A stretch of DNA of 6,985 nucleotides, from contig DAIDTV010000082.1 of NCBI GenBank assembly GCA_027457005.1, positions 1-6,985 on the forward strand. Direction: 5' to 3'. The stretch's first letter is position 1. Each line of letters opens with the position of its first letter. Shown one piece after another: positions 1 through 5,050 of this stretch. Origin of the DNA: Chloroflexota bacterium. Its GTDB lineage: Bacteria; Chloroflexota; Limnocylindria; Limnocylindrales; CSP1-4. The notes under the pieces were generated by a model that was given only the letters and a program-made list of their open reading frames with translations, was not told the origin of the DNA and made no database searches. The position numbers and the translations under genes are program-made.

Positions 1-146
1 CCCAAGGTCCCCGCTGCCGCCGGCGCCTCCGTGGACGCGCCCCAGGCCCCATTGCCATTCCGACTGCCGCGCGTGCCGAGCCTGTTCGCCGATTCGAGCC
101 GCCTCCGCTCACGGGCACTGGCGCCGTTTGCCGGCCCGGCCGTGCG
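1..146. other. Left flank without a supportable gene
   Basis: Several frames stay open through this GC-rich stretch, including plus-strand frame 1, which runs from the window edge to position 225. That frame is rich in Pro, Ala and Arg, has no recognisable motif, and runs antisense into the end of the hydrolase gene at 147. No good ribosome binding site or hairpin with a T-run is visible, so no clear terminator for the minus-strand hydrolase can be named. The end of a neighbouring gene lying outside the window cannot be excluded. Confidence 0.5.
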
Positions 147-872
147 TCAGTCAGCAGCCTTCAGGTGGCGCTCGAAGAAGGCCTCGATGCGCCCGCGCGC
201 GTCCGCCGCGGAGGGCTCGTCATAGGTGGCGCCGCCGATGAAGCGGGCCATGAGCGCGAACAGGGGCGGGATCGGCTCGTCGCGATGGTCGTTGAGGAAG
301 CCGTGTCCCGCCGCCGGGTACTCCTTGACGTCGTGGTCGATGCCCAACGCGTCGAGGAGGTGGTCGAGTCGGGCGGCGGCTCCCCGCAGCGAGCCATCCT
401 TGGCCCCGTAGCTGGCCACGATCGGGCACGCAGCGGCGAGCACGCGCGCCGGATCCCCCGGCAGCGTGCCGTAGTTGACGCTGGCGGCCTCGAAGCCGTG
501 CCCCGGTGCCAGGGCCAGGGCGAAGCCGCCGCCCATGCAGAAGCCGATGACCCCGATCCGCCCGCTGCAGCCGGGCTGTCCCGCCAGCCAGGCCCGTGTC
601 GCCTCGACCTCGTCGAACAGGCGGCCCGTGCCGGCGCGAATGTTGGCGAAGACGGTCCACAGGCAGCGCACCGTGCCGCCCCAGTAGAAGAGATCGGGCG
701 CGGCGGCGAGATAGCCTGCCCCGGCCAGCCAGTCCGCCTGGCGGCGCAGGTCCCTGCTCATGCCGCCCGCGTCATGGATGACCACGACGCCCGGCCAGGG
801 TCCGGCGCCGGGAGGGCCTGCCACGTAGGCCGGCATCTGCCCGTGCGGCGTCGCGATCGTCACATCGGTCAT
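147..872 (-). CDS. Dienelactone hydrolase family protein (alpha/beta hydrolase)
   Basis: This is a 241-residue cytosolic alpha/beta hydrolase of the dienelactone hydrolase (DLH) family. Family members cleave lactone or ester bonds; the classical enzyme opens dienelactone to maleylacetate in chlorocatechol breakdown, but many relatives have unknown substrates. The nucleophile elbow reads GFCMGGG with Cys112. The acid is Asp159 in the YGAKDG segment and the base is His190 in AAGHGF, giving the complete Cys-Asp-His triad in the expected order and spacing. After the first core strand it reads VVVIHDAGG, so Asp34 stands where classical DLH has its conserved Glu36. An aromatic, Trp-containing stretch (about residues 61-73) follows the PDLF motif. 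The start is set by an AGGAG box eight bases upstream, and the family similarity begins right at this Met. The frame stays open upstream to 1097, but that extension looks non-coding. There is no signal peptide. It is a single gene, divergent from the DoxX-like gene. The family is certain; the substrate is not known. Confidence 0.93.
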   Translation of the reverse strand: MTDVTIATPHGQMPAYVAGPPGAGPWPGVVVIHDAGGMSRDLRRQADWLAGAGYLAAAPDLFYWGGTVRCLWTVFANIRAGTGRLFDEVEATRAWLAGQPGCSGRIGVIGFCMGGGFALALAPGHGFEAASVNYGTLPGDPARVLAAACPIVASYGAKDGSLRGAAARLDHLLDALGIDHDVKEYPAAGHGFLNDHRDEPIPPLFALMARFIGGATYDEPSAADARGRIEAFFERHLKAAD

Positions 873-880
873 TGCCGGGT

Positions 881-885
881 CTCCT
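881..885 (-). promoter_or_regulatory. Ribosome binding site of the dienelactone hydrolase gene
   Basis: On the minus strand AGGAG lies eight bases before the ATG at 872. It decides the start against the longer open frame reaching 1097, whose upstream part has no DLH-like residues. Confidence 0.75.
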
Positions 886-1183
886 CTGGCGCAGCCCACG
901 GGGAGGGCATCATGCCACGACCGTCGCGAGCACGTCCCCTTGCCGTCTGCCCCGCGCTCGTACTGGCGCATCACGCCGACGGGGCGAAGGCCGACGCGAC
1001 GGCGGGCGCGGATCGCCCGCTCGCCATCGGCCACTGGATCGATCGTGAGGCGGTGGTGCGCGGACGCCCCACATGCGGCATCGTCCCACCGCCGCACTCG
1101 GCCGACCAGCCCGAATCAGCCGGATCGGAGGATGCCGGGTCATCCGGGGCGCGCGGATCGTGATGCTCGACAACACGAACGCG

Positions 1184-1207
1184 GCCGACCCCAGCCGGTC
1201 GGTCGGC
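1184..1207 (+). promoter_or_regulatory. Leader hairpin upstream of the DoxX-like gene
   Basis: GCCGACC (1184-1190) pairs perfectly with GGTCGGC (1201-1207) around a ten-base loop. The same left arm can instead pair six bases (CCGACC, 1185-1190) with GGTCGG at 1197-1202, because GGTC is tandemly duplicated. The structure ends about 20 bases before the GGGGAG ribosome binding site. It could be a leader structure or an operator, but stems of this size are common by chance in GC-rich DNA. Confidence 0.2.
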
Positions 1208-1226
1208 AAGGCCCACCCGGGCCAAT

Positions 1227-1232
1227 GGGGAG
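1227..1232 (+). promoter_or_regulatory. Ribosome binding site of the DoxX-like gene
   Basis: GGGGAG lies six bases before the ATG at 1239 and fixes this as the start. Confidence 0.75.
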
Positions 1233-1238
1233 TAACGA

Positions 1239-1613
1239 ATGAACACGCTGCTCTGGATGGCCGCGGCGATCCTCGCGCTGGTCGTGCTGGTCGCGGGCAT
1301 CGAGAAGCTCGCGAGCCCGATCGCGCAGTTGCGCGCGAGGCGCGCCTGGGCCAGGGGCGTCGACGGCCGGCGCATCCGGGTGCTCGGCTCGCTGGAGGTC
1401 CTTGGCGCCGTCGGGCTCATCGCCCCGGCCGTCACCGGCATCGCGAGCGGACTGGTCGCGCTGGCCGCGGCGTGCCTGGCGGCGCTCATGGTCGTGGTGC
1501 TGGCCGTGCAGGCCCGGCGTCATGAGCCGGTGAGCGCCTTCGTCCTGCCGGTCGTCTCTCTCGTGCTGGCCGTCGCCGTTGCCGCTGGGCGCGCGGGTCC
1601 CTATCCGTTCTGA
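1239..1613 (+). CDS. DoxX-like family small membrane protein
   Basis: This 124-residue integral membrane protein has four predicted hydrophobic helices at about residues 3-20, 48-66, 70-90 and 99-116, which matches the usual size and layout of DoxX-like proteins. The family signature is visible as AGIEKLASP directly after helix 1, and as RVLGSLEVLGAVGLIAP, in which a charged Glu (Glu53) sits within helix 2. DoxX relatives are associated with quinone or redox processes in some organisms (for example the thiosulfate:quinone oxidoreductase subunit), but most small DoxX-like proteins have no proven function. A strong ribosome binding site precedes the start. The gene ends 23 bases before the PAS/GAF/EAL gene on the same strand, so the two are probably co-transcribed. 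The assignment rests on topology and the two motifs. No catalytic role can be claimed. Confidence 0.82.
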   Translation: MNTLLWMAAAILALVVLVAGIEKLASPIAQLRARRAWARGVDGRRIRVLGSLEVLGAVGLIAPAVTGIASGLVALAAACLAALMVVVLAVQARRHEPVSAFVLPVVSLVLAVAVAAGRAGPYPF

Positions 1614-1636
1614 GCTGCCCTGGAGCCAGGCGTCCA

Positions 1637-4066
1637 ATGACGAACCCCAGCCCAGACCGTAGGGAGAAGCGTGCGGTCAGCCCCGGCGCGGCGGGCCGGG
1701 TCGCGTTCCTCGACACGGCCGTCGAGTTGTTCGAGGGGACGTCCCTCGGCTTCGTCCTGTTCGACAGGGACCACCGGGTCGCCTACGCGAACCCCGCTGC
1801 CCTTGCGCTCGCGGGCGTGACGCTGGAGGAGGCACGCGGCCACGAGCTGCGCGACCTCTACCCCGCCGTCGTCGGCACGCGGTTCGACCCCCCGATCCCG
1901 GAGGTCGAGGCCGGGCACGTGGTCGAGGCGGAGGAGTACTTCCCGCCGACCGGACAATGGCTGCACCTGCTCGCGAGCCCGACCACCTACGGCGTCGTGC
2001 TGTTCATACGCGACATGTCGGAGGAGCGCCGGGCCCGGCAGCGGGCGGAGGACTTCGAGGTCCTCCTGCGGGGCTCGCTCGACGCCATGCTCGACCCGTT
2101 CGCGATCACCCGTGCCCTGCGCGACGAACGCGGGGAGATCACGGACTTCGAGATCGAGTTCCTGAACCGCGCGGCTTCCGAGTGGTCCGGCCTGCGAGCC
2201 GACGAGGCGATCGGGAGGCCCTCCCTGCAGCTCTTCCCGATGCTTACCGAGGTGGGCCTCCTGGACGCGTTCCGCGGGGTTGCCCTCACCGGCGATCCGC
2301 TGGTCTTCGACGCGCTCCCACTCGCGGCCTCGACGTGGGGACGGCGCAGGATCGCCGGTTCCTTCGACATCCAGGCCGTGCGGTTCGGGGATCGAGTGCT
2401 CACGATCTGGCGGGACGTCACCGAGCGCGAGCGGTCGCGGACCGACCTCGAGCGGCTCCTGGGCGGCATCGACCGGACGCCTGACGGGGTCGCCATCACG
2501 AGTGCCGACGGCACGATCGTCTACCTCAACGGGTCGTTCGCGACCCTCCTCGGTGCGCCGCGGGAGCACCTCGTCGGGCACCCAGCCGCCACGGTCGCCG
2601 CCCGGGTCATCGGTGCCGCCGCGGTGGCGCAGCTCGCTGAGGGGGCGTCCGAGGAGGGCTGGCTCGGCGAGACGGAAGTCCCGGGCTCTGACGGCTCGAG
2701 GCGCCGCATCCTCACGAGCATCTCGGCCGTCCGTGGCGCCGACGGGTCGGTGGCGAGCTACGTCGCGTGGTGCCGCGACGTCACGGCCCTCCGCGCCGCC
2801 GAGGATCAGGTGGCGCACGAAGCCCAGGTCCGCGCCGTCCTCGTCGAGACCCTCACGAGCATCAGTGCCGGAGCCTCCCTGCACGAGGCGTCGCAGCGCA
2901 TCTGCGAGGAGCTCGTCACCCTGCCGGGAGTGGATGGTGCGGTGGTCGAGGCATTCGTGGGCGAGTCGGAGGCGGAGCTCGTCGGCGCGGCACTTCCGCT
3001 CGGGGCGCTGCCACCCTCGGCGTCCGGGCTCCTCGGCACGAACGACCACCTCGAAGCGGACCGCGTCCGGCACCTGCGCGAGCGCGCGCAGCAGGGACCG
3101 TGGGCCGAGGCGTGGGACGCGGATCGGCCGTCTGACGCCGGGAACCTCCTCGGTCGCGAGGGGATCCTCGCGGCCGCGTACGGGCCGATCGTCCACGACG
3201 GCCACGTCGGCGGGGTGCTCGGGATCGGGACGGCCGACCCGGCCTTCGCCCGCGCGCTGCTCGAGACGATGCCCGACGTCGTCACCCTCACGGCGACGAC
3301 GAGCTCGCTCCTCGCGGAGCGCCTGCACACCTACCGTCACCACGCCGAGCTGCGTGGCGAGCTCGACGGGATACTCGCCACCCGAGCCTTCCACCCGGTG
3401 TTCCAGCCGATCGTCGATCTCCGAACCCGCGAACCGGTCGGCTACGAGGCCCTGACGCGCTTCGGCTCTAGTCAGCCGCCCGACGTCGTCTTCGCGAACG
3501 CCTGGTCGGTCGGCCGCGGCGTCGAGCTCGAACTCGCGACCCTCGAGGCCGCCGTGGAGGCCAGCCGAAGGCTCCCGGCCGGCCTGTGGCTCGACATCAA
3601 CCTCTCGCCCCGGCTCCTGCTCGAGTCGGACCGAATACGCCACATCCTGGCCGAGGTCGGACGGCCGATCGTCGTCGAGATCACCGAGCACGACGTGATC
3701 GGCGACTACGAGGCCGTGCGCGACGCCGTGAGGCAGCTCGGCAAGGACGCCCGGCTCGCGGTGGACGACGCCGGCGCGGGCGTCGCGAACTTCGGCCACA
3801 TCATCGAGCTCAGTCCCGACTTCGTGAAGCTCGACCTGGGCCTCGTGCGCCGGGTCAATGCCCACCTCGGCCGGCAGGCGCTCGTCGTGGCGATGCGCCA
3901 CTTCGCCCGGAGTGCTGGCTGCCGCCTGGTGGCCGAGGGCATCGAGACGGACCTCGAGGCCGCGACGCTGCTGCAGCTCGGTGTCGAGTTCGGTCAGGGC
4001 TACCTGTTCGGACGGCCGGCGGCCCTCCCGCGCGCTGGTCGGGGGACATCCGACCCTCGAGGCTAG
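1637..4066 (+). CDS. PAS-PAS-PAS-GAF-EAL sensor, cyclic-di-GMP phosphodiesterase
   Basis: This 809-residue protein is probably cytosolic, with no signal peptide or membrane helix. It reads as three PAS-like sensor domains (about residues 25-125, 137-265 and 270-387), a GAF-like domain (about 395-565) and a C-terminal EAL domain (about 580-797). PAS domains 2 and 3 end in the usual DVT linkers (RDVTER, RDVTAL); domain 1 ends in RDMSEE. EAL domains hydrolyse c-di-GMP to pGpG. The key residues are present: Glu604 in YEAL, Asn655 in DINLSP, Glu681 and Glu684 in VEITE, Asp710-Asp711, Lys731 in VKLD, Glu767 in VAEGIET and Gln787 in EFGQGY. Loop 6 reads DDAGAG instead of the common DDFGTG. No GGDEF domain is present, so it should only degrade c-di-GMP. 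No LOV or haem-binding signature was seen, so the signal sensed is unknown. A GGAG lies 11 bases before the start, which is rather far. The gene follows the DoxX-like gene by 23 bases, suggesting an operon. Confidence 0.93.
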   Translation: MTNPSPDRREKRAVSPGAAGRVAFLDTAVELFEGTSLGFVLFDRDHRVAYANPAALALAGVTLEEARGHELRDLYPAVVGTRFDPPIPEVEAGHVVEAEEYFPPTGQWLHLLASPTTYGVVLFIRDMSEERRARQRAEDFEVLLRGSLDAMLDPFAITRALRDERGEITDFEIEFLNRAASEWSGLRADEAIGRPSLQLFPMLTEVGLLDAFRGVALTGDPLVFDALPLAASTWGRRRIAGSFDIQAVRFGDRVLTIWRDVTERERSRTDLERLLGGIDRTPDGVAITSADGTIVYLNGSFATLLGAPREHLVGHPAATVAARVIGAAAVAQLAEGASEEGWLGETEVPGSDGSRRRILTSISAVRGADGSVASYVAWCRDVTALRAAEDQVAHEAQVRAVLVETLTSISAGASLHEASQRICEELVTLPGVDGAVVEAFVGESEAELVGAALPLGALPPSASGLLGTNDHLEADRVRHLRERAQQGPWAEAWDADRPSDAGNLLGREGILAAAYGPIVHDGHVGGVLGIGTADPAFARALLETMPDVVTLTATTSSLLAERLHTYRHHAELRGELDGILATRAFHPVFQPIVDLRTREPVGYEALTRFGSSQPPDVVFANAWSVGRGVELELATLEAAVEASRRLPAGLWLDINLSPRLLLESDRIRHILAEVGRPIVVEITEHDVIGDYEAVRDAVRQLGKDARLAVDDAGAGVANFGHIIELSPDFVKLDLGLVRRVNAHLGRQALVVAMRHFARSAGCRLVAEGIETDLEAATLLQLGVEFGQGYLFGRPAALPRAGRGTSDPRG

Positions 4067-4078
4067 AGGACGCCAAGC

Positions 4079-4097
4079 ACCGCCGTCGCAGGGCGGT
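4079..4097 (+). terminator. Weak hairpin after the EAL gene
   Basis: ACCGCC (4079-4084) pairs perfectly with GGCGGT (4092-4097) around a seven-base loop, 12 bases after the TAG stop of the phosphodiesterase gene. There is no T-run after it, so it is at best a poor intrinsic terminator. Position is the main support. Confidence 0.25.
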
Positions 4098-4326
4098 CGC
4101 CGCGTCGGACGGCAACTGGCGCCGCCGGGCTGGTCGGGCCGCCGCACGCGGGACAGGTCCCCACGCTCCGGAGCATAGGCAGCGAACCCCGCGCGATGTC
4201 AGGGCCGAACGGGGTGACGCAACGCAGTTGCCGCGGCGGGTTGGGAGGGGGAGGGACGGCGACCGAAGGACCTGGCACGTGCGACCGGCCGAGTGTTACA
4301 TGCGCCGGCAGTTTCTCGCGCCGCTG

Positions 4327-4800
4327 CTATGCGTGCCGTCCTGCCAGTCGACGCTCGATCCCCTCGAGCAGCAGCTCGCGTGCCGGCGACGCGTCCCGAA
4401 GCTCGCGCCCGCCCACAGGGGATGCCGCGGCGGTGCCCGCATCGGCGGCCGCGTGCTCGTCGAGGGTCACTTGCACGGCGCCCGCGCTGATCGACAGGTC
4501 GTAGCGGTCCGGCGCGCCGGCCCCCGAGCCGCTCGTCCAGTGCCAGTCGAGCAGAGCCACGCGAGTGGACGTGCGAGATCGATGTGACCGCCCGTGGCCA
4601 CAACGGCATCCGACTCGCTCGTTCAGTGGGCCGACGAGTGGCTCACGCACTTGCCGGCTCCGGGCGGTCCGCTCGCGCGGAGTCAACGGCTCGATCAGGA
4701 GCCTGCCCGCGCTGGCCATGGTGCGGCCGGTTGCGCTTCTTGCGATCACGCCGCGCGCCTCCTGCAACGTGGCCGCATCGCCGCCGCGACGCGCCAGCAT
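4327..4800 (-). CDS. Hypothetical protein or gene remnant
   Basis: This 157-codon minus-strand frame has no recognised family. The C-terminal half (about residues 82-157, 4327-4557) has strongly G/C-biased third positions and a balanced composition, including a WHW motif, a YDLSISAGAVQVTLDE stretch that looks like beta strands, and a helix-like end (ARELLLEGIERRLA). The middle part (4558-4640) loses that bias, while an adjacent frame reads VVATGGHIDLA in the same place, which would fit a frameshift. The N-terminal part contains LIEPLTPRE, which resembles the start of LuxR-type HTH domains, but the HTH does not continue. No clear ribosome binding site precedes the ATG at 4800, and an in-frame stop lies two codons upstream. 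It could be a small real gene with a later start, a decayed gene, or chance. Confidence 0.25.
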   Translation of the reverse strand: MLARRGGDAATLQEARGVIARSATGRTMASAGRLLIEPLTPRERTARSRQVREPLVGPLNERVGCRCGHGRSHRSRTSTRVALLDWHWTSGSGAGAPDRYDLSISAGAVQVTLDEHAAADAGTAAASPVGGRELRDASPARELLLEGIERRLAGRHA

Positions 4801-4864
4801 CGCGGCCTATTCGGCGGCTACCGAGGCCGTGGCCCGCGGCCGGGAGCTTGGCCTCCTGGCGTAG

Positions 4865-4918
4865 CCGGCCTTTTGGCCCGGGCGCGGCGGCGCCGAGCCC
4901 CACCCTCGGCCATGGCCG
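4865..4918. repeat. Cluster of inverted repeats and a 12-base palindrome
   Basis: Four dyads lie end to end. CCGGCC (4865-4870) pairs with GGCCCGG (4875-4881) around TTTT, with one bulged C. GGCGC (4881-4885) pairs with GCGCC (4890-4894). GCCGAG (4892-4897) pairs with CTCGGC (4905-4910) around seven bases. CGGCCATGGCCG (4907-4918) is a perfect palindrome. Some overlap, so not all can form at once. The first hairpin begins right after the TAG at 4862-4864. They may be operators, a terminator or RNA structure; GC-rich DNA makes short dyads frequent. Confidence 0.35.
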
Positions 4919-4956
4919 CGCTGCTGATCCTGCTCCAGCCTGACCAATGGCTCTGG

Positions 4957-4980
4957 CTCCCATGCGCGCGCCGATGGGAG
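4957..4980. promoter_or_regulatory. Perfect 7-base dyad upstream of the serine hydrolase gene
   Basis: CTCCCAT (4957-4963) and ATGGGAG (4974-4980) form perfect inverted half-sites separated by ten bases of alternating G and C. The dyad centre is about 80 bases before the start codon at 5051, where a regulator site or leader hairpin could lie. The arms are less GC-dominated than their surroundings, which makes chance somewhat less likely. No matching regulator gene is visible in the window. Confidence 0.35.
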
Positions 4981-5038
4981 GCTAGGTGACGCTCGGGCGC
5001 GGCTCGGATGCGCCCGCTCCTTGGCCCTGCACCGCCAC

Positions 5039-5044
5039 GGGAGG
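5039..5044 (+). promoter_or_regulatory. Ribosome binding site of the serine hydrolase gene
   Basis: GGGAGG lies six bases before the ATG at 5051. It favours this start over an in-frame ATG at 5090, and the longer product keeps the positively charged N-terminus of a signal peptide. Confidence 0.8.
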
Positions 5045-5050
5045 TGTCGA

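Larger units (their letters stand above)
873..1238. other. Divergent intergenic region between hydrolase and DoxX-like gene
   Basis: These 366 bases separate two divergently oriented genes and should contain promoters for both. ORFs cross the region on both strands, but all are Arg/Pro/Ala-rich, lack a ribosome binding site or a recognisable motif, and look like chance open frames in GC-rich DNA. No convincing -35/-10 pair could be read on either strand. A small inverted repeat, GGATG with CATCC six bases later (1130-1145), and a larger one at 1184-1207 are the only structures noted. Confidence 0.6.
4067..5050. other. Roughly 1-kb region with no confident gene
   Basis: No frame here shows a recognisable protein family or a good ribosome binding site. 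The contents are a weak hairpin after the EAL gene, a minus-strand frame with coding-like third positions (4327-4800), a minus-strand frame with a CPACG knuckle whose stop overlaps the end of the EAL gene (4063-4278), a plus-strand frame ending in a sequence like the end of LuxR-type HTH domains (to 4864), and a series of inverted repeats from 4865 to 4980. The mix of short coding-like pieces in different frames and on both strands fits decayed gene remnants, but this is inference. Confidence 0.5.

Noticed and set aside
873..1097. N-terminal extension of the dienelactone hydrolase to a start at 1097
   Set aside because: The extra 75 residues are Arg/Ala-rich and unlike the family, and a good AGGAG box precedes the internal ATG at 872.
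165..1163. A 332-codon plus-strand frame across the hydrolase gene and the intergenic region
   Set aside because: It is antisense to an intact dienelactone hydrolase, has no ribosome binding site or motif, and continues through intergenic DNA.
1601..4147. An 848-codon minus-strand frame covering the whole PAS/GAF/EAL gene
   Set aside because: It is antisense to a gene with a clear domain order and catalytic motifs. Its product is Arg/Asp/Glu/Gly-rich with no family motif, which is what a GC-rich coding strand gives in the opposite frame.
4063..4278. A 71-codon minus-strand frame with a CPACG knuckle
   Set aside because: Only one Cys-x-x-Cys pair is present, so no complete zinc ribbon exists. 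There is no ribosome binding site before the GTG or the internal ATG, and the first third is Pro-rich filler.
3586..4587. A 333-codon plus-strand frame running from inside the EAL gene into the intergenic region
   Set aside because: Its first half is an out-of-frame reading of the EAL domain and its second half is Arg/Ala/Pro-rich with no motif. An internal ATG at 4300 gives a faintly lipoprotein-like start but has no ribosome binding site.
4640..4700. LIEPLTPRE on the minus strand as the start of a LuxR-type HTH domain
   Set aside because: The following residues do not continue the HTH in any minus-strand frame, and a competing HTH-like ending lies on the opposite strand, so at least one of the two is chance.
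4594..4989. A plus-strand frame beginning with a WADEWLTHLP segment that recalls an integrase N-terminus
   Set aside because: The resemblance covers only some 20 residues, the rest is Arg/Ala/Gly-rich, and no catalytic recombinase residues or attachment-site repeats are seen.
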